DNA of 64,000 nucleotides, taken from Aphrophora alni. Its lineage: Eukaryota; Arthropoda; Insecta; Hemiptera; Aphrophoridae. Where the stretch lies: NCBI GenBank assembly GCA_963513935.1, contig OY740765.1, positions 149,755,830-149,819,829 of the forward strand, read 5' to 3'. Below the pieces are notes generated by a model. That model did not search any database and was not told the DNA's origin. It saw only the letters and a program-made list of their open reading frames with translations. The translations under genes were made by a program, and so were the position numbers. Positions within the stretch are counted from its first letter, which is position 1, and each line of letters begins with the position of its first letter. Positions 51,046 through 63,522 of the stretch are shown one piece after another.

Positions 51046-53119
51046 AGGGAGGCCAATGGTTGCTAAATCACCACATGATAATGACCATTCTACACAGCCC
51101 ATCATACATTATAATACAAACAGATCGTTTAAATATAGCGGGAAAAAATGGTTTCTTGGGCCTTGTAAGAAATGGTAATGTGTATTGGTAGATAAATGAT
51201 CTTATACAGTAGGTAGGTTTGTTTAAAACAAGTACACAATTTTTATAAACTTCGTAAATGTGTATATTACTACTTAATTAACTTCGACTACATCGTATAG
51301 AAGTAGAGTTGATATCATTACATTAAGAATTGAAATTTGCCAAATTTTATCTAATTGAGGATGTATTAAATTGAATAGCACACGATATATGTAAAAAAAA
51401 AAATAGTTTAAAATGGTAGTCATACTGACATTTTCGATTAGATTTTTATGAGTAGTTTGACACATAGGCTAATTACAAGATTCAGAAAATTTGTGTAACC
51501 ACTTATACAAACTGACCTACTGGATAAGACCGATACAATTTAACTTTTCCTACAATGTCGAAGAAACCAATTATTAGATCTGCAACGATGGGGTTGGGCA
51601 AGTATCATGATGGTTCTATAAACTAGTTTTCTTATTTCAAAAAAGGCTAAAATTGAAAACTCTGTGTTGTTGAAAAATGTTACAAAATTAAACATAATAT
51701 TTGCATGAGAAATTTTTTATATTAACAAGTACCCTAATATAACTGTAAATAATGAATTAGGGTCCATAAAAAATTCTATATTAAAGTAAAATATAAAATG
51801 TATTGTTAGATATAAGGGTAATTCAGGATATTGTATTAGATGATACCTCTTAAGATATTTAGAATGACGAGAGGCACTTGTTAACACCTTAATATTAGAA
51901 AGTAGGTTTAGTTTTGTATAAATACGGGGGTTGGCGCAGTGTTGGTTTAGGTATAATTTAGTTATTGTAGCCCATGTGTCACTGACGATGGCAATTTTGT
52001 CGTTGAAACGTGTTTTATTGAATAAACGTAATTTTAGTAAGTTCTTGTGTTCGAGTTTTATTCTATCTAATATTATCTCACAAGTCAAGCTCAATATTTA
52101 TTTATGAATATAAAATTCCAACATTTTCCATTTTTACCCCAGACAGGATCAAATTTGTGGCTGTAAATATTTACTTTCTTTCAATAAACACTTTGATGAT
52201 ACTCAATTATCTTCTTTTTTTTTTTATTTGAGACACTGGACAAGAATTTGTGTCCAGACAGAATATTTTTAAAGTGATGACATATTACTGAAACGAGAGC
52301 TAGATATAATGTTAACTTATAAAATGAGAAAAAAAGAGTCGTAATTAATTTAGGATAAGAAACGAAAGGATGCGATATTTAAATATTCTATAGTCTCGAT
52401 TCTCATGAGATAAAAACAAGTTTTTATTAAAGCGGGTAAATCAGAGGAGGTTCATTTGTCCGCTTCAACCGTGATGACGACTTATGTCAACACTGAACAC
52501 TAAAGATATGGAAACTTGGTATATTCCATTGTTACATTTAACAATAACCAAGACATTCGCAGGAGGGTTATATGACTTCCGGACGTCAGGCCATTAATAA
52601 TTTTCTAACATTGTCGGTACTTCTCAGTACAACTCAGTTGTCATTAGTAGGCCTATAGAAATTATATGTATCTATCTGGTTTCCTTGAAAATATTTCGAT
52701 AGTTTCCTATTTCGATAGAAATGAACTATAGACAGTCGGACAGATGCGTAATTGAAAATGGTAATTAATTAATAAAAGATGAAAAAAATACTCTCCAAAT
52801 ATTATTCATGTTCTCTAAATAAGGACAAAATATATATTATTGATTTAAATTTACAATTTTCTTTAATAAAAGTGGAATATGAAGATCGTTAAGTGGGAAT
52901 AAAATATTGGTTGTTGAATTTACCGCGGAATATGTTTTGAAGTTCTTAGATGTAATAAAATCGTTGTTCGAGTTATATATGTAGTCCTATGTTGTGTAAT
53001 CGGATTTCAATAATAATTTACATATTTATAACAAAGAATCTTCTTTCCTTTCAATAAAATTTTAAAAACCTCAACACTTCACTAGTACTGGTCTAAGGCA
53101 TGATGTCACAACATTGACG
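51046..53119. other. AT-rich sequence, no gene seen
   Basis: A Penelope-like motif CTGACGATGGCAATTTTGTC then GTTGAAACG lies at 51982-52010, followed by TGAATAAACG. ORFs here are AT-biased and unconvincing. Confidence 0.45.
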
Positions 53120-53640
53120 CAGGTTCAAGGACATAATGCTCAATTTCAAGATATTCTAGTTACATTTTTAGGCCATGATATTATGGCTCGCCAAAGCAAT
53201 TGGCCAGTTACCTCAACAAGCATTACAAGATGATAACCACTACAGTTAAGTATACCTCAAAGCTCATAGGCAACTTAGTCGAAAAATAGGTAATTTCTGA
53301 AACTTATAAATCTACACCACAGGGGAGTACCAGTAACACTCCAGATCCTTGTGAACAAATTGCTAATATATATTTTACACCTGCCAAAAACACAATTCAA
53401 AAAGATTATGAATACTGTCCACCTGATAGTTTATCTGAGTCTGAGGATGAAGATCTTCCTATTGCAAGATAAGGATGGAGTGAAAATGAAAAGAACGCCC
53501 TTTTTAAAATCATTTGAAAAACATTTTAGATGGAATAAATCCTGGAAATGCCAAGTGCATTGAAGCAAAGAGAAATCATGCAGATTTAAGATTCAGAACT
53601 TGGCAGCAAATAAGTATTATGGTTAATAGTTATGGAAAGC
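53120..53640 (+). pseudogene. Tyrosine-recombinase-like / KolobokY-Crypton-type protein fragment
   Basis: The first block reads FLGHDIMARQ then, after a frameshift, HYKMITTTVKYTSKLIGNLVEK, matching the LGH..xxH..YYR.P..T.Q..KVSKLL region common in animal tyrosine-recombinase-like proteins. About 100 bp later an acidic linker (DSLSESEDEDLP) leads into WSENEKNALFK, then after a frameshift FEKHF, LDGINPGNAKCIEAK, and LRFRTWQQI. This matches the WT.EE..A....F...I..GK.PGK.EC......LR.RTW.QI module found at the C-terminus of the same uncharacterised invertebrate protein family. At least two frameshifts are present. Assignment is from recalled motif patterns. Confidence 0.5.
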
Positions 53641-53855
53641 AAAAATTGATTCTAATATATTATTGTTATATATTGAAAATTGAAAATATTTTTTAGAGAC
53701 TAAAGTTTTTAAATGTAAGAAATTATTTTAAGTTTAAAGTGTGAAAGAAAGATTTTTTAAAGACTGTTATTATTTTATGTTGGAAAATATTTCAAATTTA
53801 AATGGTAAAAGAACTAGTTTTTGTATTCTCAATTTGTTATAATGTTAGAAATCAT

Positions 53856-53963
53856 GGTACTTATGTATTAACGCCACCGCAGCAGAAGTTGCTAATGCGC
53901 ATGCGCCAATATTTGCTTACTTTGCGATATAATTATATATCACGACAGGTTTGGCCAGGTAGC

Positions 53964-54034
<71 letters not shown>

Positions 54035-54283
54035 ACCTGGCCAAACCTTTCGTAAGTTTATTGAAGTTAATAATTTGAAATTAGATCATGGATAAACATG
54101 AGCTTTAAAAGTGAAGTGGCGCCAATCTACGCCTAAAATTTTTGCGACAAATTATAAAATGAAAGTATATGAATCTCAAAGCTGAAAAAAATGGAATTCT
54201 GCTTCCCTTAAACCAGTTTGCTCTTTATTGGCGCATGCGCATTAGCGCAACTTCTGCTGCGGTGGCGTTAATACGTAAGTACC
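53856..54283. mobile_element. hAT-type MITE, copy 1
   Basis: 428 bp with perfect 8-bp target duplications GAAATCAT (53848-53855 and 54284-54291). Terminal inverted repeats of about 57 bp start GGTACTTATGTATTAACGCC and contain GCAGCAGAAGTTGC and GCGCATGCGCCAATA. Inside is a second inverted pair (GGTTTGGCCAGGT and ACCTGGCCAAACC) around (TA)n/(TG)n. The 8-bp duplication indicates hAT-type mobilisation. The same element is at 57008. Confidence 0.92.
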
Positions 54284-54761
54284 GAAATCATTATAAGTTT
54301 AGAGTGTAAAAGAAGTTTTTTTTAGACATTAATGTTTTTAAATGTTAGAAATTATAATATGCATAAAGTGTAAGAGTTTTTGCAGACTAAATGTTTATTT
54401 TATGTTAGAAGTTATTTCATATTTATAGTGTATAACAAGAACTGTTTGTATACTATAGTTTTTTTTAATATTAGAAATATCTTTACCTCTAAAGTTTAAA
54501 ATAAATAGTTCTTGCTTATTAAAAGTATAAAATAAATAGTTTTGCAGACGAAAGTTTTTTAACTGTTTAGAGAAGCATTTAGTTGTTAAATTTAATAGTT
54601 GTGTACATGCATTTATTTGACATAGGAAAGAACTTGGGAGTTTAAATTAGGTACATGATTAAAAGTGGAAGCATCAAATTCAGTAGCCTAAAGTGGAAAG
54701 TGATCAGTTGTATAAGAAATATTACTAAACTTTATAATATTAGATATTGAATGTAAAACTT

Positions 54762-54975
54762 ACCGTCTACAATATTCTGATTTTGTCGTTTACACAACGG
54801 CCGTTTCGGCTATTCTGCCATTTTGAAGTTCATTTATTCAGGATTCCCTTCATCATATTAACATGAATAAATTTACTTGAAAATGGCTGAACAGCCGAAA
54901 CGGCCGTCGTATAAACGATAAAATCAGAATATCGTATAAACGATAAAATCAGAATATCGTACACTGTAAGTCTTA
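54762..54975. repeat. Foldback with CGGCCGTTTCGGCT arms
   Basis: Left arm about 54768-54830 (ATATTCTGATTTTGTCGTTT and GGCCGTTTCGGCT) and right arm about 54880-54965 in reverse. The right arm holds a 25-bp unit, TAAACGATAAAATCAGAATA and following, in tandem duplicate. GCCGAAACGGCC resembles the core of Penelope-like terminal repeats. Confidence 0.7.
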
Positions 54976-56999
54976 CGTTTATTATTAATATATCAATATT
55001 CGGAATGGCGACTAACAAATGTCATAATTGTATTATTAGTTTTTGAGTTAAAGCGAACAACTTGATATCATCAATTCTTTACATAAATACAAACATAGCT
55101 TATTTAAGGAGTTTTCTCAAAAACTGGGGAAACAGTTAAACGGTTAAAGTAGTATATTGGCTACTTATGCATCCATTTTAAGAGATATTTTTAGTTTTAA
55201 TTAGTGTTGAAATAAATCACTAACTTTAGTGAAATATATTTAATTGATTATTTTAAGAAACTTTATCATACGGCATAGTACATTTTAACTCACTTTAATT
55301 ATACTGTTTGAAATCTCTCAAAATATTAATAAAATAATTTTACAGACATAAAGAAACTATTTTGTGTCTCTCTATATGACCAGTAATCAGTTCTAAATTC
55401 TATAGATGTAACTATAGTACAAAGTAAGACTTTAGAAGACACAGTAAGTTTCATCTTTCTTAACATGCGAATGCTCTTTAGTAGGGCTTTGTACATCAAT
55501 GAGTCCATTCAAACTTAAATTAGACTATATTGGAATTCCAAGTAAATTACCTAATTTTACTTGATTTTATGATTGCATTACCAAGCATTAACGCATTTCC
55601 AACGTTTCGTCTGTGAGTTTTTTTATTCCTCACAAATCCTTGAGTAAGTCTACATTAGCCCTATAATGGTATTATGTTACAAAGTATTATGATGGTAGTT
55701 TTTTTCTTATATTATTTAAATACAATACATAAACACAAACAGAATTAAAAGCACCCTTGACACAATGAAAATCTGGTAAATTATAGGTAGTAACACGAGC
55801 AACACACATACACACACACATACATACACACACACACATACACACACACATTTGTCATTTATTTTGTATGAAGTTTATACTGTAACTTAAACTTATTTTA
55901 AATACAGTAATTCTTTATTGTTATCAATGTTAATAAAAGGGACTTTCTAATTTTTTAAAGTGTATAAATTTTCTTCTTTTTTTGTCTTTTACAATTTAGG
56001 CCTATGTAGTTATTGGTACAAAACCAACTATTAGGCTTCCACTAACTTACTATAATGATTCCTTTCACCCTTTTAAAAACAGAAAGGAAAAAATGATAGC
56101 TATTGTAAAATCACTATGAAAGAAATAATATTTTTAAGGAAAAAAAAATACCTTTTTCAAACTCAGGTATATTATAATATGACATTTACATTTCAATATT
56201 GAAATGGATAGGATAATAACTATATTATAGAAAAATGTAGGCCTATTTGCCAACTAGGCCATAATTACCAAAATAAGGTATGTAGATCATGATTTTAAAA
56301 AATCGCCAAAAATACCTGTAACTTTCTTTGTAAATAATTACCTTATTAATTTCTACTAAACTAATGTATTTGAGTGGTTTAAAAGTATCTTCCGACATCA
56401 AATAATTGTTTCAACGAATAATTGTTTAAAAATAAGGTAAGTAGTGAAGATTTAGACGATTTTTTTAATTAAATATCAGGGTAAGATATAATGCACAATT
56501 ACCATATTTTTAAAACAATATAGGCCTAGGCTAGACTTACCTGAATTGAATCTGATCTTTGACAATCACTTTTGGAATATGTACGGAGAATTTGATAATA
56601 TTAAAGTTATGAAAATATACTTCTATCGGTTATAGTATGTAAATGGGAAAAGAAACCAAACAATTTGTGTGATTTCTAAAAACTTGAATAATTGTGAAAT
56701 CTTGTTTGTCGTTGACTATAATTATTGTAGAGAAGAAGAATATTTCTGTATAAGGGTCGCCACGGATCTTGACTGATGGTTTGGCAAGCGCTCGGTTAGG
56801 CGAGGGGAGGAGTGCGGGTACTTTCCTAAAAACATTGGTTTTCCAATGTCACAACTAATGTCCGTGAACAAAATATGTATAACCGAGTTTACGATATCAC
56901 ACCTCCGAAACGGCCAGTTCAATTTTGACGAGTGACCTATCAAATTAAAGGAAATATTGTCAAATGTTATATTACGGAGGTTAAACTTTTTACATAACT
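54976..56999. other. AT-rich sequence with CA microsatellite
   Basis: (CA)n with CATA interruptions at about 55801-55852. A less AT-rich minus-strand stretch at 56740-56940 has no recognised domain. No gene could be supported. Confidence 0.45.
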
Positions 57000-57007
57000 T
57001 GATATAA

Positions 57008-57286
57008 GGTACTTACGTATTAACGCCACCGCAGCAGAAGTTGCTAATGCGCATGCGCCAATATTTGCTTACTTTGCGATATAATTATATATCACGACAG
57101 GTTTGGCCAGGTAGCTATATATATATATATATAAACACCTGGCCAAACCTTATATATATAATGAAAGTATATGAATCTCAAAGCTGAAACAAAATGGAAT
57201 TCTGCTTCCCTTAAACCAATTTGCTCTTTATTGGCGCATGCGCATTAGCGCAACTTCTGCTGCGGTGGCGTTAATACGCAAGTACT
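57008..57286. mobile_element. hAT-type MITE, copy 2
   Basis: 279 bp with perfect 8-bp target duplications TGATATAA (57000-57007 and 57287-57294). The same terminal repeats and the same nested GGTTTGGCCAGG pair as at 53856 are present, but with a much shorter TA tract and a deletion of about 100 bp of interior. Confidence 0.92.
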
Positions 57287-57294
57287 TGATATAA

Positions 57295-58429
57295 TTTATA
57301 TCTTGAAAAAAGTGGGAAAAACAGTGATTTTTCACAATTTTTGAGGTATTCTCAACTTCAGACGATTATTACTAAATACCTATTAAATGTATCAGCTTCA
57401 AATTTCAATGGCGTATATGAGGGTGATTTACAAACATTTTTATCAGGTTTCATAATTATGCTGATGTGGTTAAATAGCATGGGTGAGTGGTCCGCGACGA
57501 CGCCGACTGCGGTGTGCGTAGAACTGAACAAAGCGGTTATTTACATCGGAGTATTGAACAAACTAGAAGTTCTATCAAAAATATTCTCGAATACATTTAT
57601 TTTTTAAAATCAACTAATTTGCTACAACTTTCTCGCTGGAAGTTTGTTTCTACCACAAAAATAAAAAAAGCTCTCACTTACTGACTTTTTCATGTCATTT
57701 TGTTTCAACTTTCTAATATTTTTCATTATTAAAAATTACACATAATTTTAAAACTAAAATATATTTATATCGTTGTATGCGGAAATTCATGTAGAAAATG
57801 CATAAATAAGTTTCATGGTAGTTTTATTATTCTCAAGATGTCTAGGAACGTGTAATACTTTAGGGACACCCTGTATATGTAACCTCTTTGTATTATTGCA
57901 TGTTTAAATAAGGAATAAAGTATACATGTTTTATAATATATCAATGTTTATTATTTTTATTAATTATCAATGTTATATGATTAATACAAAAATAGTTATC
58001 TTTCATAATGATACATTAAATAAAAGGCCACAATAAGTTTTGGCGACGAGGATTAAAGATTTAAACAAATATTTAATATTACTACATAGCCTAAATAGTA
58101 TAAGTAAGCTCAACCTAGACTATTTAAAATTAGTTAAAAACATATAACTTTATCAAATATTTTATATGTTATTCAATCTAAGTAATTTAAATATTTATAT
58201 TTAAAAAAATTAAAAACTGTAGCCTATATTTACTCAATCTAAATATAGATCCAGAGTAGTTAAATTTTTTTTTTGAAATGCAACAAACTATGATTAAGAA
58301 GTTAGTAAGCAAGTTCACATTCTGATATATCAAATCAAAACACTGTTTCTGAAGTTAATCATAACATAGCCTAGATTCCAAATTTTGACTACCTTGATCA
58401 TAAAAGGTTTTTTTTTATATATACTCTCA
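57295..58429. other. Possible solo LTR end; otherwise AT-rich
   Basis: GGGACACCCTGTATATGTAA (about 57866) and, about 150 bp later, CACAATAAG followed by TTTTGGCGACGAGG (about 58030) resemble an LTR end joined to a Ty3-type primer site. No internal region or partner LTR is seen. ORFs at 57341-57684 have no recognised domain. Confidence 0.3.
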
Positions 58430-58670
58430 GGTGCTCTCTATCCGTAGGACCTTAGCTGGGATCTATACCTTTTTTTAATGTAGTCTTGAGTTAGATACCT
58501 CTCTTTCATTTTCCCCATGAGTTATCTTTTGTCCGACTCTTGTTCTTTTCTGACTCTGAAACTATTAGTTTGTTCGAGGGCTAGGTTCTTTATTTTATTT
58601 TATTTATTTATTTATTTTTTTTTTTTTTCAGAAGGTGATGATGACAGAGACGTTTTTCTCTTATAAACAT
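58430..58670 (-). repeat. SINE-like dispersed repeat, copy 4
   Basis: In reverse it shows AACCTAGCCCTCGAACA, TAATAGTTTCAGAGTCAGAA, AAGAACAAGAGTCGG and GGTATAGATCCCAGCTAAGG, matching copies 1-3 in order. A T-rich simple-repeat stretch (58590-58630) lies between two blocks. Confidence 0.55.
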
Positions 58671-59885
58671 CATTGGAATACTTGACCATATAACTGTAGT
58701 ATATAGGGAATTCGATGGGTCAAAAAGCAAGTCGAATATTTTGTGTTTTGTGCTCCCCGAGTCCAAAAAGTGATTTTTGGAATAATGTCTGTCTCTACAT
58801 GAGCGTGTGCAGTGCTTTACAGCTCGAACGCGTGTACCGATTTTACCGAAATTTGGTGTGTGGGGGTATTCTAGTTATAATCAGTTATTTTATAAAAATA
58901 GTACATCAAAATTTTGAGATATCAGTCATAAAAAACACAAAATAACATTTAGCTCTATACAAGCCGCTCACGAGAAAGTCCTTTGAGGGAGGAGCCAGAA
59001 GACAGCCTGACCTTGAAGAAACCAATAGGGACCGTGAGGAATTGCCAACTCGTTTCCCCGCTGTGACTGCGCTTAGTACCGTGATTCTTCTGCAGTTAGG
59101 TTCATTTAAGGCGCTCTGAAAAATCATAGATACTACATTTAATTTTGCATCGAAGTTACAAAGAGCCAAATTTTATGCGAATTTTAATAAATACAACCGT
59201 AGCTTCTTTCCTTCCTTGTAAACTAATCATCAGATATTCCTCAACTAAAATAATATTTTCCCAACAAAATAAATAAATAAATATAATAAATCTTTCCCCT
59301 AAATTGCAAGAAAAACATCAATTAAATACTAATATTTATTTTTGTACTGGGTTATTATCTTATTATTACAGATGAAATAATTATTACCGTTAATACAAAA
59401 TATGTTTAAAAAAATATATGTCATTACTGCTGACATAACGTTAATGTATCATTTTGATTGGACATGTTTAAATTATAAAAAACAAAAACTATCGCCTAAC
59501 TAAACTATGCAAACATAAAAAAACTATTTATTTACGCAACTCTTAGTATTGCAAGACGTCGGTAGATGTTGCCAATCTCAAGTTAAGAAACATGTTACAA
59601 GTTGGTCAGGATATTTTGACGTTAATTTGTTTTTTTGTTTGTTTGTTTGTTTTTCTGTATTTTGATTAACAATCATGTTGAATCTAAAATTATCGCGTGC
59701 GAAGCGCAATGATTCCACCCTGAAATTTGAGCGACAACTAAGTTGTTACCATTTAATTATACCACGAGTATTACCTTTTTCTACAATGACTTCATTAGTT
59801 TAACATAAAAAGACGTTAAATTAGAATTATAATCATTTATAAAAAAAAAAAGTGATATATTTACAAGTCGATTCGAAGTAGTCTT
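58671..59885. other. Unassigned sequence
   Basis: 58960-59100 is GC-richer than its surroundings. Short ORFs on either strand have no recognised domain. (TTTG)n lies at about 59628-59652. Confidence 0.4.
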
Positions 59886-59899
59886 CATGCGTATTGAAA

Positions 59900-60172
59900 A
59901 GCCTTTTAGAGAATGCTATAAAACACGTTAAGGACATAGAAGTAAAAAAAGTAAAAGAAGCAACTATCGATATTGTACAGTCGAAATACAAATTTTAGCT
60001 TCAACAATTGAGCAGAAGAATAACACAAGTCTTGCTATTAAAAATAATTTTGATTTAGTGGTGTCTACTTAATTACAATTATTATTATTATTAAAATCAA
60101 TTTGGATTCTGCCACAGTGAAAAAAGAGATTACAGAATTAGTTCCATCATATTTAACTAGAACGCTAAAACG
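59900..60172 (+). pseudogene. Possible decayed coding segment
   Basis: Three frame pieces look coding by composition: LLENAIKHVKDIEVKKVKEA (about 59905-59995), STIEQKNNTSLAIKNNFDLV (about 60000-60070) and NLDSATVKKEITELVPSYLT (about 60092-60170). The last ends at a perfect-looking donor C|GTAAGT. Stops lie between them. No family is recognised; it could be a pseudogene or an exon misread. Confidence 0.3.
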
Positions 60173-62207
60173 TAAGTTTAAAACTTTATTGAATTATAAG
60201 TAAGGATTACATTGCAATATTAGCCTAATTACCACTATACTAACATTATAACTACATTTACCTACTTCCTATTATATTTTACTATTCTGTTTCAAAATGA
60301 AAGATAGTTACAAAGAATATACTTAGGGTAACGTTTTGTTGACTAGAATAAATAACCTAGTCACCTAGCCAGACCTAATAAAACATATCTTTTACCATGA
60401 CAAATAGTTTAATCTTCGAATGATTACACATCCACTAACTTGATTAACATAGGCTTTCATATTCAGAGTTGAATTTGACTTAACAACGGTTGAATTCCCT
60501 TGTTTTCTATTTGTAATTGACACTGAAAAAATGTAGCCTACTGGCATAGGTCAGTCTATTATTTCATTATAATATAGTTTATAGGTTTGATTATATATAC
60601 CATGTGTCCAAAAAGACCCACACCCCCACTTAATATTAAATTTTTTTTAAATAACCAATTAAACTTTGGCATATCTTTCTAGCATAAGATAAAGTAGTTT
60701 TTTTTACATAGTTTAGAGTTTCATCCCCCGCCTCGAAGTAGGGGTAGCAGGGGTTAACTTTAAAACTTTCAATAGTAACCCCATCTTGCTACCCCTGGTT
60801 TTAAAGGTCTTTAAAAGACAAAACCATGGTGTGCTTAAATTTTTTTGGTGACCCTATAACAAATGGCAGCAAAAAATGTTTGGAGAAATTTTAGTTGAAC
60901 AAACTACTGTCAATGGTTATTGTTAGCAGATTATGGGATACCTTACTATGGTATGGGTTTAGGTTAAATTAGATCTTTAAAATCGAGTACTGTTGTACTT
61001 AAAAAAAAATATTTTTTTTAATGTATGCAACAGAAGGTAAGTAAAAAATCTTCCATAATCTTACTGTGTAAATCTTCCATAATTTACTATGTGAGTTTTA
61101 AAAAACCTACACTTTTTTTCTACATTTTATAAATTAATTGTTTTAGATCTAAAATTTTTCATAGCTGGTTGAATAATACACATTTTTATGTATTGCCAAT
61201 GTTTAACCACAATTTTGAATTTACAGTTCTGGAATAAGCTTTAAAAAATTTAATGACTTTAATAATTACAGTTTGAGTTATTACATTAAGAACAATGCTG
61301 GAAACTGATTTACTTTCTTTGTAGTATAGAGAAAGTTATGCGATGGGTCAAAAAAATGATGTAGATTTTTCATTACTCAAAATTTGGTCGTAGCTACAAA
61401 AAAAATATTATTTTTATTTTTCTAAATCTGCTTTAACAGTTTTACTCAAATAAAGCCTCCAAACAAAACATATTGATGAGACCATCTCTCCAGATTTTTG
61501 TTTCATGAGTTACTAGTAAAACAACACAAACAAAAATTGCATTGGACTTTTATATAGTACGTAATTTCTTAATATTGACTCTACCGATTTCATTCAAAGT
61601 TTAGTGAATTTTGACACAAACCCGTGTTCAAAATTGCAAGTCAAATAAATAATATGGTTCATCTAATATCTTGACCGCTGTCATTAAAAGCTCTAGTTTA
61701 ATCGAGTATGATTTAAGCTAAGGACATGTTTATGGCAACAAGTGAAGAAAGTTTAGGACCTTATTTAATATTATATTTTTAATACATTATCCATGGTTCA
61801 TTTTCACTTTTTGATTGACAACTACTGAACTGACATTTTTAATAACAATTAGTTTTACTTCATTTTTATTTGGTTTTGGGGATGGGTGAGTGAAAAAAGG
61901 TTTGTGCAGTTTTTTGTAGTTTCTTATTTTTATTATGGTTTTTAATTCTCTATTTATTAACTATAATTTTAATAGATGAGATTGAGATTAATATGTTAGT
62001 AAGTATTCTCTATTTTAAATTTGGTTTATATATTTTTTAACTGTACTAAAATGATACATTTTTATAGGTTAACTTTTGCTGTCAATCTTTAATTTGTCAC
62101 TTGACGTCAACTTTAACACTTATATGCATATACAGTAATGTGAGACAATATGCAGATATTTTACTCTGTATTTATCATACTCTACGAACAGATTTCATTT
62201 TAAAAGC
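60173..62207. other. AT-rich sequence with one hairpin
   Basis: A hairpin at about 60735-60799 pairs AGGGGTAGCA-GGGGTTA with TAACCCC-ATCT-TGCTACCCCT. No coding ORF was seen. Confidence 0.45.
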
Positions 62208-62236
62208 ATGTATGAAATTGTTTCTATTCTTGTTTC

Positions 62237-62238
62237 AG
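62237..62238 (+). promoter_or_regulatory. Splice acceptor before the membrane microprotein
   Basis: TTCTATTCTTGTTTCAG|AC is a strong acceptor six bases before the ATG at 62244, implying an upstream, probably non-coding exon. Confidence 0.65.
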
Positions 62239-62243
62239 ACAAA

Positions 62244-62456
62244 ATGGCGTCAGCGATTTGCAATATCTTAGCCTCGGGGTTAGTACTCATGTGCCTTTGG
62301 ATAATTGGAGTAAACCTCTACCAAATACATCGGAGACAACAGTTTGAAGAAAGTATTAGACAACAAGCGCAACAAATGCAACGAGCACGCAGGACTAACA
62401 TAGCTCTTAGCCAAGCCTTGGAATACAGGAAATACGGTCGTAATGGCACTATATAA
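62244..62456 (+). CDS. 70-residue single-pass membrane microprotein
   Basis: Starts at ATG 62244 (context AAAATGG), just after the predicted splice acceptor; an earlier in-frame ATG at 62208 lies in the intron. Residues about 6-26 (CNILASGLVLMCLWIIGVNL) form one transmembrane helix. The rest is a basic, Gln/Arg-rich amphipathic helix (RRQQFEESIRQQAQQMQRAR) ending RKYGRNGTI, most likely cytosolic given the flanking Arg residues. A polyadenylation-type AATAAA (62633-62638) lies 180 bp after the stop. Low AT bias relative to its surroundings and coherent signals suggest a real gene. The family is not recognised. Confidence 0.68.
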   Translation: MASAICNILASGLVLMCLWIIGVNLYQIHRRQQFEESIRQQAQQMQRARRTNIALSQALEYRKYGRNGTI

Positions 62457-62659
62457 TCATTTCTTTTTGAAAATTTTATAGGCCTATATTGTTCTCAACT
62501 TGTAAAATTGTTTTTAACATGGTTATTTTTGTTTGTAATAATTATGTAGGTAGTTTGAAACATATTTATTAAGTTGATTTATTATACTGATATTTACATA
62601 TTTCGTAATGTCAAAGACCTATTTTATGGAATAATAAAATCTATTTGAATGTACGTATT

Positions 62660-63515
62660 GGGTTTTGTTTTATTACATGATAATTTCCTTTGTAACATAT
62701 TTAATGTGATAGGATTTTAATTTTGTGTTTCTTTTCATTTGTCAATTCATCCCAAATGTGTGAACCTATAATAATTAAATTTAGAGATATTTTGGTCATA
62801 TCTCATGACTTTTTTTCGTTTTTGATAACTTTGTAAAGAAAAAACTCCTATAAGACTTAGTTTTTGATAGCTATTCTGGTATTTGAGCTAAATGTGAACA
62901 TTAATGACCCAAACCAATGTGCTAAATTGCAAGTAAAAAAATATTACATTCACAAGAATAATTGACAAAATACAAAAATGAGCCTTAAACCACTGTTATT
63001 TTAAAAACTCTATTTTAGTCATATACCATTTATGGTGAGGATGTATCAATGTCATAAGCGAACTATTTTTATGCCATATTTCAATATTATAGAGCATCTC
63101 AAAAAATAATGTATACACAGTTTGAACAGTTATTGTATCAAACAAAACAGATGGATATAGCCTATATGTATGACTCTTGCATTGCTCTGTACCGCTACCA
63201 CTTCCGCTATCATTTGCTTTTAAAGTATGCGTGGCTGTTTGCTTCCAGTCTGAAGGTCAAGTTTCAACTGTGCAAGTGTAGTTAATTTTGTGTACGGATT
63301 GTGAAAGATATAATGTTTTGATATCGACTAGCGGTCTGAGAGACGTATGATACTTGTTGCGTAACTTTTTGCCTATCAATCGACTTTATAAAATTTAAAT
63401 TCCTTTCTTGACTATTTGATTTTTATTCTGAAACAGTGACATATTAAAATATAATTGTTTGTTTTATAGTTGTACATAGTTTTATGCTGTAAATAGTGTA
63501 AATTTAAATCATTTT
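62660..63515. other. AT-rich sequence, no gene seen
   Basis: Downstream flank of the microprotein gene. No coding or repeat structure is clear. Confidence 0.45.
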
Positions 63516-63522
63516 TGGTAGA

